DNA of 61,625 nucleotides from Clostridia bacterium UC5.1-2E3 (GCA_001304875.1 BBZO01000021.1:1-61625), one strand, 5' to 3'; numbered from the stretch's first letter, positions 1 to 9,808 are shown. Translations and numbers: made by a program. Notes: generated by a model not told the origin, from the sequence alone.

Positions 1-1
1 C

Positions 2-376
2 CAGGCGGAGATCGGCTCCGCCAGCGCCATGGCCGCCGCCGGGCTGGCGTGCCTCCAGGGCGGCGACGGAAGAATCGCGGCACATGCGGCCGCACTGGCG
101 CTCAAGAACATGCTGGGGCTGACCTGCGACCCGGTCTGCGGGCTGGTGGAGGTTCCCTGCATCAAACGAAATTCCGCCGGAGCGGTCAACGCAGTGACCA
201 GCGCCCAGATGGCGCTGGCCGGAGTGGAGAGCGTGATCCCCGTGGACCAGGTGATCGACGCGATGCGGCGGATTGGGAACGCGATGCCGGAGGCGTTAAA
301 GGAGACGGGAGACGGCGGGCTGGCGGCGACCAGCCGGGGGAAGGAATTGAAGGAGAGGCTGGAGGGGTTGGAGTGA
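2..376 (+). CDS. sdaAA: L-serine dehydratase, alpha (catalytic) chain, C-terminal part
   Basis: The frame is open from the left edge of the window and ends at TGA 374-376, so only the last ~124 residues are present. The chain carries the EIGSASAMAAAG motif and CDPVCGLVEVPC, which supplies cysteines of the oxygen-sensitive [4Fe-4S] cluster of the bacterial iron-sulfur serine dehydratases (family knowledge). The enzyme deaminates L-serine to pyruvate and ammonia. The end (GDGGLAAT, then a charged tail) is typical of the separate alpha subunit or of the C-terminal domain of a one-chain enzyme; these cannot be told apart here. Identification is firm, the subunit type less so. Confidence 0.9.
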   Translation, partial: QAEIGSASAMAAAGLACLQGGDGRIAAHAAALALKNMLGLTCDPVCGLVEVPCIKRNSAGAVNAVTSAQMALAGVESVIPVDQVIDAMRRIGNAMPEALKETGDGGLAATSRGKELKERLEGLE

Positions 377-383
377 GGAAGGA

Positions 384-782
384 TTACTCTTCTACGCCTT
401 CGCTTTCAAGAAATTGCGCCACAGTCATACACTTCGGATGTTCCATATCCAGACTCAGAAAATCTTTATCACCGGTAAGGACAATGTCTACATCCGACAC
501 GATAGCCGCGTTTAAGATCGGCTGATCTTTTGCGTCGCGTATCAGCTTTTCCGCATGGTCTACCGCAGGAATTAACTCATAGGACATTTCCGCCAGCAGT
601 ACCTCCGCATCCGGGAGGTACTGCGGCGCTTTCCGCCCAAGAATATCCCGCAGCTCAACAATATTTCGGTCACACAGGACAATCTCGTGATTGTCTGCGA
701 CATAGAGCAAAGCCCGCGCCGGTTTGGAATGCGGAAAGACCAGCGCGGAAAATAAAATGTTTGTATCAACAAGTATCCGCAT
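384..782 (-). CDS. PIN-domain ribonuclease toxin (VapC-like)
   Basis: A 132-residue PIN domain protein starting MRILVDTNIL. The acidic residues expected to bind Mg/Mn are present: D6, E43, D86 and D105/D107 (in GDKDF). PIN toxins of this type cleave RNA, often tRNA or rRNA, when freed from their antitoxin. I chose ATG at 782 rather than an upstream in-frame codon because it overlaps the antitoxin stop (TAGAATG), the usual coupling in these operons. The partner immediately upstream is an AbrB-type protein. The target RNA cannot be read from sequence. Confidence 0.85.
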   Translation of the reverse strand: MRILVDTNILFSALVFPHSKPARALLYVADNHEIVLCDRNIVELRDILGRKAPQYLPDAEVLLAEMSYELIPAVDHAEKLIRDAKDQPILNAAIVSDVDIVLTGDKDFLSLDMEHPKCMTVAQFLESEGVEE

Positions 783-783
783 T

Positions 784-1041
784 CTACCGTCCCTTTCCAT
801 AACGCACTTCATCTACGAGCGCCTGAATATCATCTTCACCAGATACCCCCATCGCTTCGGAAGCTCCGGCAAAGGCCGCCTGTGCTTTTCGGATAGCCGC
901 AGCGGAAGCATTGCTGACAACAATCTCCCCATTCTGCTTTTGAAGAAACAGGATTTTATCACCGGATTTCAAGCCAAGCTGACGCCTGATTTCTACCGGC
1001 ACAGTAATTTGACCGTTTGCAGAGATTTTCGCCAGATTCAT
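784..1041 (-). CDS. AbrB/MazE-type antitoxin (VapB-like)
   Basis: An 85-residue protein beginning MNLAKISANGQITVPVEIRR, a classic swapped-hairpin AbrB DNA-binding domain (residues ~1-45), followed by an Ala-rich C-terminal stretch likely to clamp the toxin. The ATG at 1041 has AAAGGGTG six bases upstream; the GTG nine bases earlier lies inside that ribosome site and was rejected. It should neutralise the PIN toxin encoded directly downstream and repress the operon through DNA binding (family knowledge). A promoter-like pair lies at 1095-1123. Confidence 0.85.
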   Translation of the reverse strand: MNLAKISANGQITVPVEIRRQLGLKSGDKILFLQKQNGEIVVSNASAAAIRKAQAAFAGASEAMGVSGEDDIQALVDEVRYGKGR

Positions 1042-1094
1042 ACAATTCACCCTTTCTATTCTTTAAAATTCAACTTTTCTTTATCTCTGCTTAT

Positions 1095-1123
1095 ATTATA
1101 TCCCATAAGAAAGGGAAAGTAAA
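1095..1123 (-). promoter_or_regulatory. Probable sigma-A promoter of the toxin-antitoxin pair
   Basis: Minus strand TATAAT (1095-1100) with TTTACT (1118-1123) at a 17-base spacing. The -10 is perfect and the -35 matches 4 of 6. It sits about 55 bases before the antitoxin start and after the PHP gene stop, so the pair can be transcribed on its own. Confidence 0.5.
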
Positions 1124-1158
1124 CTCAAGTCTTATAATCCTGTTTATATCGATATGTA

Positions 1159-2082
1159 TTATTTCGTGTTAATTATTGAAAAAAACGGATTTGTCCATCC
1201 AGATTTTCCTTTTTCATCGATACATTCAACCCGGACATATTTCTCCCCGCCTTTCAGAGTATATCTGACCTTTGTCAGAACCTCCCCGTCCTTCGCAAAA
1301 ATGCTGGTTCCCCGCGTCGGATACGTGATGAAATGAACTTCTGCACAGGGTGAACACTCAAAATAAACCTCATTTCCATCCCTTCCCCAGTCCAGTATCT
1401 CCGGCCCTTGTGTTGCGTAAAAGTCCCCTCTTGTCATGGCTTCGATAATGGAATGTGCCGTGCACTCATCCTCATGCACCATAATCCATCCCGCAAAGCG
1501 GTCACTTTTCTCAGTTTTCCCGTGCGTATCATCACAAGCTATCCCATAGATCCGTTTCCCCTCCTGGAGAAGCATATCCCAGTACAAATCCGCGCGTCCT
1601 GCATGCATCAGGCACTCACAGCCCGCATTAAATACTTCGATCGCCTGAAATCCGTCTAACTTTGTCACCTCCTCCGGGAGCATCCTGCTCCAATGCGGAT
1701 GTGCAAGAATTACAAACTCCCCGTCCTCTCTCATTTCATCCAGAAGCTCCTGATCGGTAACTTCATTGCAGGCATAGCGCGGTTTTTCTTTTACCTGCAT
1801 ACTGCAGGCGTCGGCTGGAAACAATCCTATAACATGGATACAAGACGTATTCTCTTCATTATGACGCACATCGCGTTCCCAGCCCGGAAGCATGCAGATT
1901 CCTTTTTTCTCCTGGTAAGAATCCACCACATTGTGATCCGTGATTGCCAGAAAATCGTAACCTCTCTCGCTGTAATCCTGTACCTGCTTATCCGGCGGAC
2001 AGGTCCCGTCTGTTCTCGTAGTATGTGCATGCGTATTGCCTTTGAACCAATACTTTTTATCCGAAAAGAACGAATGCTTCAT
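1159..2082 (-). CDS. PHP-domain metal-dependent phosphoesterase
   Basis: 307 residues, intact. The N-terminal half is a PHP domain: GNTHAHTTRTDG (first HxH), AITDHNVVD, and ILAHPHW carry metal-binding histidines, with a later CDDTHG supplying the last D/H pair. The C-terminal ~80 residues look like a beta-rich appendage (ending GWTNPFFSI) as seen in PHP proteins that act outside DNA polymerases. Members hydrolyse phosphate esters or related bonds; the substrate is unknown. It is the last gene of a minus-strand run after the TRAP permease (12-base gap), which suggests it acts on the compound brought in by that transporter (inference). Confidence 0.8.
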   Translation of the reverse strand: MKHSFFSDKKYWFKGNTHAHTTRTDGTCPPDKQVQDYSERGYDFLAITDHNVVDSYQEKKGICMLPGWERDVRHNEENTSCIHVIGLFPADACSMQVKEKPRYACNEVTDQELLDEMREDGEFVILAHPHWSRMLPEEVTKLDGFQAIEVFNAGCECLMHAGRADLYWDMLLQEGKRIYGIACDDTHGKTEKSDRFAGWIMVHEDECTAHSIIEAMTRGDFYATQGPEILDWGRDGNEVYFECSPCAEVHFITYPTRGTSIFAKDGEVLTKVRYTLKGGEKYVRVECIDEKGKSGWTNPFFSIINTK

Positions 2083-2094
2083 ATTTCCTCCACC

Positions 2095-3972
2095 TTATAA
2101 AACATCCTGTCTGCCGCTCTTCAGGCAGCCATACGCAATCCCAATGCCTCCGACTGCTGCGCCGATCAGGCTCAGCATGTAATTGGGGATTAACAGCAGG
2201 ATACCACCCACCAGCAGAACCACCCGCAGCCACATCGCAATTTTTCCTTTAAGAAAACCTACCGTACAGATATCGATTAAAACCACACCCGCTATAGCCG
2301 TCACTACCGCCACTGACACCTCCATAACACTTCCCTTTAAAAGCAGGGCAGGGTTATAACAGAATGTAAACGGAATGACAAAAACCGGGAGCGCAATCAT
2401 ACACGCAATGCACGCCGTTTTAAACCAGTTTGATTTTGCCAGTCCCGACGCCATAAAAACAGCCACGCAGACCGGAGGCGTCAAAGCCGACAGACAGGCA
2501 TAATACATAACAAACAGGTGCGCCGGCATTGCAGGAATCCCCAGCGTAATAAGCGCAGGCGCAAGCACGGATGCCCCCAGGACATAGGCGGCCGTCGTCG
2601 GAAGCCCCATCCCCAGCACAATACAGACAATCATCGAGCAGAGCAGGCAGAGAAATACGCTGTTTTCTCCCAGAGAGACAATCAGACCGGAAAGCTTTGT
2701 CGCAAACCCCGTCAGGGATATCAGCGCAATGGTGATCTGTGACCCCGCCAGGATTCCGCACATTTCCACGATGCTGCCCGTTCCTTTTATACATGTATTA
2801 AAACAAATCTTTCCGGTATCCAGCACAGTCTCCTTGGCGCTTTTTGTGGTGACCGCATAACATATGGCATACGTGAGAACTGCCAGAATCGTTGCCCAGA
2901 ATGCTCCCATATTAACGGTATATCCCATCAGCAAAAATGCAAGGAATACAACCAGCGGAATTAAAATCACGATATACTCCGACACACGGATCTTTGGCTT
3001 CTCATCCTCGCCCCGGATATTGTCGCGGCATGATACCAGATGAATCGCCGCAAAACAGCTCACATAGAACAGACATGCGGGTATGATTGCCGCCTTTGCA
3101 ATGCTCAGATAATTTTCCCCGATCAGCTGCGCCATGATAAATGCCGCCGCCCCCATGATGGGAGGAAGAATCTGACCGCCCGTGGATGCGACTGCCTCAA
3201 TCGTGGCCGCCCACTCATTGGAATATCCGGCTCTCTTCATGGACGGGATCGTAAAAACGCCTGTAGCCACGACGTTCCCCATCGCGGAACCCGAAATCAG
3301 ACCAAACAGGCTGGAGGCAATCACTGCAATTTTTCCCGAACCTCCTACCGATCTGCCGGCAATCCGTTTACCCATTTTAATGAAAGTTTCCGCACCTCCC
3401 GTTCCCGAGAGGATCGCGCTGAAAATGCTGAACATCGCCAGCATTCCCGCAGAAAGCCCGAGCATCGTCCCCCAGATTCCTGTCCCGTTGTGATAAAGCG
3501 TCTGAAAAATCTTGTTAAAGGAAAAATCCTGATGCCTCCAGACTCCTGGAAACGCCTCCCCAAAGTAAGCGTAGATCAGGAACAAAATTCCAAGCACAGG
3601 GAATGTCCATCCCACGCTGCGGCGGCTGGCCTCCAGAATCAATACTACGATCACCACCGCAAACACACGGTCCAGCGCCGACACCCACATAAGCGGCTTA
3701 TATACGATGACATCATAGATCGTCGTCACATACAGGCAGCTTAGCGCCGCCAGAACCGCAAATACCACATCATACCACGGAACACGATCCAGACATTTTC
3801 CCTTTCTCATCGGCTTCATAATAAAAACAAGAGTCAGTACAAATGCCAGATGAATGCTTCTCTGAATGATATCCGAAAAGGCCCGCACACCCGTTGTATA
3901 GAGCTGGAATATAATCAGCGCAACCGACAATATCGTAACAAATTTTTTCCAAAACCCGCCCAGTTCTCTCAT
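2095..3972 (-). CDS. TRAP transporter fused permease (DctQM-type, TAXI class)
   Basis: 625 residues, almost all hydrophobic. The first ~170 residues resemble the small 4-helix subunit and the rest the 12-helix large subunit of tripartite ATP-independent periplasmic transporters, here fused in one chain as usual for the TAXI class. Recognisable permease signatures include SGSAMGNVVATGVFTIP, GGQILPPIMGAAAFIMA and GMGLPTTAAYVLGA. It would take up an organic anion with Na+ or H+ using the binding protein encoded just upstream. The ATG lies 18 bases after the TAXI stop. The substrate is unknown; the LysR gene across the divergent spacer is a candidate regulator. Confidence 0.92.
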   Translation of the reverse strand: MRELGGFWKKFVTILSVALIIFQLYTTGVRAFSDIIQRSIHLAFVLTLVFIMKPMRKGKCLDRVPWYDVVFAVLAALSCLYVTTIYDVIVYKPLMWVSALDRVFAVVIVVLILEASRRSVGWTFPVLGILFLIYAYFGEAFPGVWRHQDFSFNKIFQTLYHNGTGIWGTMLGLSAGMLAMFSIFSAILSGTGGAETFIKMGKRIAGRSVGGSGKIAVIASSLFGLISGSAMGNVVATGVFTIPSMKRAGYSNEWAATIEAVASTGGQILPPIMGAAAFIMAQLIGENYLSIAKAAIIPACLFYVSCFAAIHLVSCRDNIRGEDEKPKIRVSEYIVILIPLVVFLAFLLMGYTVNMGAFWATILAVLTYAICYAVTTKSAKETVLDTGKICFNTCIKGTGSIVEMCGILAGSQITIALISLTGFATKLSGLIVSLGENSVFLCLLCSMIVCIVLGMGLPTTAAYVLGASVLAPALITLGIPAMPAHLFVMYYACLSALTPPVCVAVFMASGLAKSNWFKTACIACMIALPVFVIPFTFCYNPALLLKGSVMEVSVAVVTAIAGVVLIDICTVGFLKGKIAMWLRVVLLVGGILLLIPNYMLSLIGAAVGGIGIAYGCLKSGRQDVL

Positions 3973-3990
3973 ATCTGCCTCCTGTCAATG

Positions 3991-5051
3991 TCATCCGACC
4001 GGCACATACTCTGGAGGAATGAGCTCCTCCGGCACGTCATACCCATGCTCTACAAGCCACTGCACGGTACCCGCATGAAGAGGAGTAGACGCTGCCTGCA
4101 GTGTCATTTCCGGAATATTATTGTTAGCCCCATTTGTATATGCCGTCTTCCAGATCTCCGGGTATTCTTCCCACATAGCCTCAAACATTTTATATCCAAG
4201 CTCCTGCGAGAAGCTCATATCCACCTGGATTCCCTGGTACGTACATAACGTCTGTATTTCCTCCTCCACACCGTCATAAGCGTTGGCCGGCACAATCCCT
4301 GTGGTCACGGAAGGGATTGCAGCCAGAACAGTTTCCAGCTGCTCGTCTGTAAAATTAATCAGTTTTACCGGCCGGTTTGTGTTAGCCTGCACAACATAGC
4401 TGTCCGGCGCAGATCCCGTCTTCACCGAACCGACGATCTGTCTGTTTGCGTAGGCATCTCCCGCATCCGCCTGAGCCGCTTCAAAATAATTCGGTTTGAT
4501 TCCCAGCGTATCCAGGGCGTCATGCATGACTACTGCCGCCGCCGTTCCAGTCCCTCCAGGATTAAAGTTCTGACCGTCCAGTCCCTCCAGGCTGTCGATT
4601 CCCGAGTCCTCTGCCACAAACACCTGAATCGGGTCGATTCATAATACCAGAGAATCCTGAAATCCTGGAACGGGTCACCCTCAAATGTCGCCCCGGTTCC
4701 CGTATAACTCTCATAATCCGTATTGGAGATACTGTTTGCAATGGAAATCTCCCCTGCCCGGAGTTCCTGGGCATTCGCCACATTTCCGCCAGACTCCGCA
4801 ACTGTCACCTCAAGCTCCGGAAGCTCTGATAGCACCTCTCCGATCGCCACGCAATAGGGAAACAGGCCCGAACTGGAAGCAACCGCTGAAAGCGTCAGAT
4901 ACCTCGTATCCTCCTCCCCGCTTCCTCCTTCTGCCTCCAACGCCGTTTCACCTGTGCCATCGTCCTCTCCGGTTTCCGGATTTCCCGAACATCCTGTTGC
5001 CGCCGCCATTGCCAGAACAAGCATCCAACACATCATACGTCTCTTTTTCAT
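3991..5051 (-). CDS. TAXI-family TRAP solute receptor lipoprotein (one frame break)
   Basis: Restored length ~353 residues. A lipoprotein signal peptide ends in AATGC with Cys21 as lipidation site, followed by an acidic, Gly/Glu-rich linker. TAXI receptor features follow: LTLSAVASSSGLFPYCVAIG, NVANAQELRAGEISIANS and, after the break, NFNPGGTGTAAAV. Near 4638 the frame changes by loss of one base (GAATC|GACC), after which the receptor continues cleanly, so this is one gene. The receptor captures the substrate outside the membrane and hands it to the fused permease encoded downstream. It lies 62 bases after the MgtC-like gene. Confidence 0.88.
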
Positions 5052-5113
5052 AGTATCTTCTCCTTCCTTTATAAAAAACTTTTTCGCCGTAAAACGGCAT
5101 GACTCCCACGTTT

Positions 5114-5820
5114 TTACACCGCTATCTGATAAATCCCATCATTGCTGTTCATGAACCCCAGCGCCTCCTCATAGGTAATCGGAATATCCACACGGACAAC
5201 CATTTTAATTTTCAGCATGTCGCCCTTTCGTTCCATATCACTTTCCGCAATCTGGGCCGCATGCTCCTCCAGAAATTCGTGAAGCAGCTGATATTTCTCC
5301 TCACTGTTATTCATACACACCATAATTTCCTGGATCGCCTTCACATCATTTCCCAGCGGATGTCTGTGCAGCGTAACCTGGATGACGACAAGAACTATTG
5401 TTTCAAACGCGCCGACCAGATACATCCCCGCGCCAACCGCCATTCCCACCGCCGACGTCGCCATATTCCAGCTGCCGTCGTCAGTCCTCTCACTGACAAC
5501 CCATGTTTAAAGATCACCCCCGCCCCAAGAAACGATATGCCGCTCACGACCTGTGAGGCAATCCTCGACGCATCCGCTCCCCGGGCATTGCCGGGAATCG
5601 AGTCGAAAAAGGCATATTTGGAAAGAATCATGAACGTCGCCGCCGTACATGCAATAATACAGTGCGTCCTCGTACCCGCTTCCTTCTGCCTTTTCGTTCT
5701 TTCCAGCCCGATCACAGCTCCGCATATACCCGAAAGCACAATCCGAAACAAAAACTCCAGATTTTCAGCCACACTATAATATGTTTCCGGCAAATACGCC
5801 AAAACCGCCTCCATGGCCAT
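5114..5820 (-). CDS. MgtC/SapB-family membrane protein (one frame break)
   Basis: Restored length ~235 residues. Several membrane helices with the family hallmarks GLERTKRQKEAGTRTH, GISFLGAGVIFK and RGLTTAAGIW are followed by a soluble C-terminal domain with basic and acidic patches. The frame breaks near 5463 at TGG|CGACG, repaired by one G. MgtC proteins help bacteria cope with low Mg2+ and modulate ATP synthase in some species (family knowledge); the exact role here is unknown. It is the first gene of the minus-strand run that goes on to the TAXI/TRAP genes and is divergent from the LysR gene. Confidence 0.85.
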
Positions 5821-5963
5821 CCCCTCCCAGCAAAAACCCCAAGCAAGTATAAGTATTTTTTATATTTTCCTGTTTTATAAGCGTATGATATAATTTTTAT
5901 TGCAATTTGTCCAATATTTATATAGAATAAATCTATAAGAAAAAATTATATTCGAGGTGCCCT

Positions 5964-6926
5964 ATGCAATTAAAATCTTTTCAGTATATGCTGGCAATCG
6001 CAGAAAACCCGACGCTGTCCAAGGCGGCAGAAGTCATGTATATCAGCCAGCCGGCATTAAGCCAGCAGATCAAAGCGATTGAAAATGAAGTCGGGGCCAG
6101 ACTCTTTGTCCGGAAAGGGCATTCCATGGCTCTGACTCCCGCCGGAGAGGCATTCTTATTATGTGCCCGCCGCATCCTGCAGGCCTATACTGCGATGGAA
6201 CACGAGATCAGCATCTTAAACCGCGCAGAGCAAAATACCATCCGAATGGGGATTTCCCCTTTTTACAGCCAGCACTATCTTCCTAAAATACTGCCCGACT
6301 TTCTGACTGCCCATTCACAGATCAAAATTGATATTATCGAGGATATCTCTCTGAACCTGGAAAGAAAACTTTTAGACGGGGAGTTGGATTTCTGTATGCT
6401 TCCTCTGTACCCCAAAAACGATCTGTTAGAATATGAAACTCTTTTTCATGAAGAAATTTTAATCGCTCTCCCCCGCAGCCATCCGCTGAACAAACATTAC
6501 TCTGAATCCTCCGCGGCCCTGGGGAATTATCCCACCCTCGATCTGGCCCTTCTGAAAAACGAACCTTTTATCGGGTTAAAAAAAATACAAAAATTTTCAG
6601 CCCTGGGACTGCGCCTGTGTGAGGAGGCAGGCTTTTCTCCTAATACAATATGTGAAACGCTGAACTGGGAAACTGTCCACATGATGATCGCATCCGGCCT
6701 CGGCGTAGGCTTTGTTCCGAAGATTCTGATCGGCAGCATTCAGGACGAGAAAATATGCCCCTGCTACTATCGTCTTCCCTCCAACGTCTATCGCGTGTAC
6801 GCTCTGGTACAGCGCCCCGGCGCGGTACAGAGCAGGGAGATGTCTCTCCTGACCGAAAGTCTCCGCAAGTCTTTCGTGGAACTGCAGAGCCAGTTTCCCC
6901 AAAGCAGACAGAAAACTCCCGAATAA
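5964..6926 (+). CDS. LysR-family transcriptional regulator
   Basis: 320 residues, intact. The N-terminal winged helix-turn-helix (MQLKSFQYMLAIAENPTLSKAAE... with SQPALSQQI) is followed by a periplasmic-binding-like effector domain (residues ~90-295). GAGGTG lies before the ATG. It is divergent from the MgtC/TAXI/TRAP/PHP run across a 143-base spacer, the standard arrangement for a LysR protein controlling its neighbours. A TATAAT occurs at 5889-5894 in the spacer without a convincing -35. The inducer is unknown. Confidence 0.9.
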   Translation: MQLKSFQYMLAIAENPTLSKAAEVMYISQPALSQQIKAIENEVGARLFVRKGHSMALTPAGEAFLLCARRILQAYTAMEHEISILNRAEQNTIRMGISPFYSQHYLPKILPDFLTAHSQIKIDIIEDISLNLERKLLDGELDFCMLPLYPKNDLLEYETLFHEEILIALPRSHPLNKHYSESSAALGNYPTLDLALLKNEPFIGLKKIQKFSALGLRLCEEAGFSPNTICETLNWETVHMMIASGLGVGFVPKILIGSIQDEKICPCYYRLPSNVYRVYALVQRPGAVQSREMSLLTESLRKSFVELQSQFPQSRQKTPE

Positions 6927-6932
6927 GCCCAA

Positions 6933-6966
6933 AAGGGCTGTGCCGCCCTCCGGCAGCACAGCCCTT
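6933..6966. terminator. Bidirectional terminator between LysR gene and spoVG
   Basis: An 11-base stem AAGGGCTGTGC / GCACAGCCCTT flanks a short GC-rich loop and is followed on the plus strand by a T-rich stretch (6977-6988). It lies between two convergent genes. Confidence 0.75.
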
Positions 6967-7014
6967 CCCGTCAAATATTTTTTATTTTACACAAACCCTA
7001 ACACACTGCAGGGG

Positions 7015-7302
7015 CTACGCCATCGCAGCTTCTTCTGCCGCCATCTCCATCGCGCTGGTTTCGTATTTGGACAAAATCACGCGCTGGATCATATCACGTG
7101 TGCCGGAATTGATCGGATGGGCAATATCTCTGTACTCCCCATCGGCTGCCTTACGGCTCGGCATGGCGATGAAAAGCCCCTTCTCCCCTTCGATCACTTT
7201 AATGTCGTGAACCACAAATTCGTTGTCCAGCGTGATCGAAACGATCGCTTTCATCTTTCCCTCTTTCTCAATACGTCTAACCCTTACGTCCGTAATCTGC
7301 AT
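7015..7302 (-). CDS. spoVG: SpoVG family regulator
   Basis: 95 residues; [17 protein letters not shown] at the start and [10 protein letters not shown] in the middle are diagnostic. SpoVG is a small RNA/DNA-binding protein affecting septation, sporulation and many other processes in Firmicutes. I prefer ATG 7302: the upstream ATG at 7308 is only about two bases from the AAAGGGG ribosome site. It follows glgD with a 33-base gap on the same strand, so it is probably co-transcribed with the glycogen genes, and it ends at a strong terminator. Confidence 0.93.
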   Translation of the reverse strand: MQITDVRVRRIEKEGKMKAIVSITLDNEFVVHDIKVIEGEKGLFIAMPSRKAADGEYRDIAHPINSGTRDMIQRVILSKYETSAMEMAAEEAAMA

Positions 7303-7335
7303 AAACATAACCCCTTTTTCGTCAATCTCTGGCTT

Positions 7336-8457
7336 TTATAATGTATACCGCTCGTTCTTCTCCACGACAATCTTGATGTTGTCGGGAGTGCCGATGTGCG
7401 TGGTGTTGGCACGGATGGTATCGCGGCTCTCGACGATACAGTTCTCAATGACCGTGTTGTCACCGATATACACTTCATTAAGAATGACTGAGTTCTTAAT
7501 GACGCAGTTATTACCCACATAGACCTTTTTAAACAGAACGGAATTTTCAACCACGCCGTTGATGATACAGCCGCTGGAAACCAGGCTGTTCTTCACGGAC
7601 GCGCCGGGATTGTACTTCGCGGGAGCCAGGTCGTCCACCTTGGAGTAAACGTCCGGGTATTCTTTGAAGAAGTAGTTCCGCACCTCCGGCTTCAGGAAAT
7701 CCATGTTGGTCTCGTAGTAGGAATCCACCGACGCGATGTTGCTCCAGTAGGAGTCCATCTTGTAGGCGTAGATGCGTTTTAAGTTCTTGTAACGGATCAG
7801 GATATCCTTGACGAAATCGTAGCGGTCCTCCGCCGCGCAGCGCTCGATGAGCTCGATGAGCTGACGTCTGCGGATGACGTAAATACCGCAGGAGATCGTG
7901 TTGCTGCTGGCCACCATGGGCTTCTCCTCAAACTCGGTGATGCGGTTGTCGGGAGCAGTCTTCACGATACCGAAACGGGTGGCGTCCATGCCTGCCGGCA
8001 GATCCTTGCAGACGACGGTGATGTCCGCCTTCTTCTCCACATGGTACTCCAGAACCTTGTTGTAATCCATCTTATAGATGCCGTCGCCGGACGCGATGAC
8101 CGCGTAGGGCTCATGGCTCTTCTTTAAGAAATCCAGGTTCTGATACAGGGCGTCCGCGGTTCCGCGGTACCAGTCGCTGCTCTCAGCGGTGATGGTCGGG
8201 GTGAATACGTACATGCCGCCCTGTTTTCTTCCGAAATCCCACCATTTGGAGGAACTTAAATGCTCATTCAAGGAGCGGGAGTTATACTGAGTCAGAACCG
8301 CAACGCTCTGGATATGGGAGTTGCTCATGTTGCTCAGTGCGAAGTCTACGCTCCGGAAACTTCCCGCGATCGGCATCGCGGCGATGGCTCTCTTGTTAGA
8401 TAATTCTTTCATCCTCTTGCTGTTGCCGCCAGCTAAAACAATACCTATCGCTCTCAT
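7336..8457 (-). CDS. glgD: Glucose-1-phosphate adenylyltransferase, GlgD subunit
   Basis: 373 residues, intact. It is homologous to GlgC along its length, with an N-terminal nucleotidyltransferase domain and C-terminal left-handed beta-helix. The catalytic loop is altered: GGNSKRMKELSNKRAIAAMP replaces the GGxGSRL...K signature, as expected for GlgD, which mainly has a regulatory or structural role in the GlgCD heteromer (family knowledge). The start overlaps the glgC stop as TAATG, with AGGAGGGG inside glgC, so the two subunits are translationally coupled. Confidence 0.93.
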   Translation of the reverse strand: MRAIGIVLAGGNSKRMKELSNKRAIAAMPIAGSFRSVDFALSNMSNSHIQSVAVLTQYNSRSLNEHLSSSKWWDFGRKQGGMYVFTPTITAESSDWYRGTADALYQNLDFLKKSHEPYAVIASGDGIYKMDYNKVLEYHVEKKADITVVCKDLPAGMDATRFGIVKTAPDNRITEFEEKPMVASSNTISCGIYVIRRRQLIELIERCAAEDRYDFVKDILIRYKNLKRIYAYKMDSYWSNIASVDSYYETNMDFLKPEVRNYFFKEYPDVYSKVDDLAPAKYNPGASVKNSLVSSGCIINGVVENSVLFKKVYVGNNCVIKNSVILNEVYIGDNTVIENCIVESRDTIRANTTHIGTPDNIKIVVEKNERYTL

Positions 8458-9728
8458 TATACCCCTCCTGCTTTCACAATGTAGTCGCCGCTCTCAAGAA
8501 TGCCGCCGTGGTAGTCCTCTGCCGTAGTAACGCCGGAAATCGCAGTGTTCTTTCCTATCTTAACGTTGTCCGGAATCACGGTGTGCTCTCCCACCGTCAC
8601 CAGATCGAACTGGTAAACCTTGGGATCGTATTTGCTGGGCGCATACTCGCCGACACCTAAGTGGCAGCCTGCTCCCACATGTACGTCCTCGGCGATGATG
8701 GCCTTGTCAACCACCGTTCCTGCGCCGATGACCGTGCCCCGCATGATGATGGAATCGTGGATCACAGCCCCCGCCTCGATGGTGACGCCGGCGCCGATCA
8801 CGGAATTGACGACCTCTCCGTAGATCTCCGAGCCCTCGCCGATGATGCTTCTCTCAATCTTTGCATCGCTGGAAATATACTGCGGCGGAATGATATCGCT
8901 CTTGGTGTATATCTTCCAGTATTCCTCGTATAAGTTAAATTCCGGGATGATATCGATCAGTTCCATGTTCGCTTCCCAGTAAGAGCCCAGCGTACCGACA
9001 TCCTTCCAATATCCGTTGTACTCGTACGCAAAGGTGCGCTTGCCGGATGCATGACAGTAAGGAATAATATGTTTACCGAAATCACAGCCGGGCTCGTCGG
9101 ACAGCTTGATCAGAGCGTCTCTCAGAACGGGCCAGCTGAAAATGTAAATACCCATGGATGCGAGATTGCTTCTCGGAACCGCCGGCTTCTCCTCAAATTC
9201 AGTGATCTGGTTCTTGTCATCGGTGATGACGATACCAAAACGGCTGGCCTCCTCGATGGGCACCGGCATGGCCGCGATGGTAATATCCGCGTTGTTCGCC
9301 TTGTGATACTCAAGCATCACCTCGTAGTCCATCTTGTAAATGTGGTCGCCGGAAAGAATCAGGACGTACTCGGGATTGTAGGTCTCCATGTACTCCAGGT
9401 TCTGATAGATGGCGTTGGCCGTACCGGTGTACCAGTCGCTTCCCTTGCTTCTCTCATACGGCGGAAGCACGGTCACTCCGCCCACGTTGCGATCCAGATC
9501 CCACGGGATACCGATACCGATGTGCGTGTTCAGACGCAGCGGCTGATACTGGGTCAGTACACCTACGGTGTCCACCCCCGAATTGATGCAGTTGCTCAGC
9601 GGGAAATCAATGATTCTGTACTTCCCCCCAAAGGAAACTGCCGGTTTGGCAACCTTCTGCGTAAGTACGCCCAGACGGCTGCCCTGTCCTCCTGCTAAAA
9701 GCATAGCAATCATTTCTTTTTTAATCAC
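8457..9728 (-). CDS. glgC: Glucose-1-phosphate adenylyltransferase, catalytic GlgC subunit
   Basis: 423 residues, intact. The catalytic signature [10 protein letters not shown] is at residues ~11-20, with [19 protein letters not shown] following, then the substrate loop FEEKP and a C-terminal hexapeptide beta-helix. It makes ADP-glucose from ATP and glucose-1-phosphate, the committed step of bacterial glycogen synthesis. First gene of a glgC-glgD-spoVG run; a promoter-like pair is at 9780-9808. No glycogen synthase or branching enzyme is in the window. Confidence 0.96.
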   Translation of the reverse strand: MIKKEMIAMLLAGGQGSRLGVLTQKVAKPAVSFGGKYRIIDFPLSNCINSGVDTVGVLTQYQPLRLNTHIGIGIPWDLDRNVGGVTVLPPYERSKGSDWYTGTANAIYQNLEYMETYNPEYVLILSGDHIYKMDYEVMLEYHKANNADITIAAMPVPIEEASRFGIVITDDKNQITEFEEKPAVPRSNLASMGIYIFSWPVLRDALIKLSDEPGCDFGKHIIPYCHASGKRTFAYEYNGYWKDVGTLGSYWEANMELIDIIPEFNLYEEYWKIYTKSDIIPPQYISSDAKIERSIIGEGSEIYGEVVNSVIGAGVTIEAGAVIHDSIIMRGTVIGAGTVVDKAIIAEDVHVGAGCHLGVGEYAPSKYDPKVYQFDLVTVGEHTVIPDNVKIGKNTAISGVTTAEDYHGGILESGDYIVKAGGV

Positions 9729-9779
9729 GCTATCACCCCTTGATGTAGATTTAGATTGTGTAATAATTTTGTACTAGCT

Positions 9780-9808
9780 ATTATAACACATATTTGGTAA
9801 TTAGTGAA
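9780..9808 (-). promoter_or_regulatory. Probable sigma-A promoter of glgC
   Basis: Minus strand TATAAT (9780-9785) and TTCACT (9803-9808), spacing 17. It lies in the AT-rich 256-base spacer between glgC and asnS, which otherwise holds only the asnS promoter. Confidence 0.5.

Noticed and set aside
3040..3744. Plus-strand open frame inside the TRAP permease
   Set aside because: Shadow of the hydrophobic permease in another frame, His/Arg/Cys-rich with no domain.
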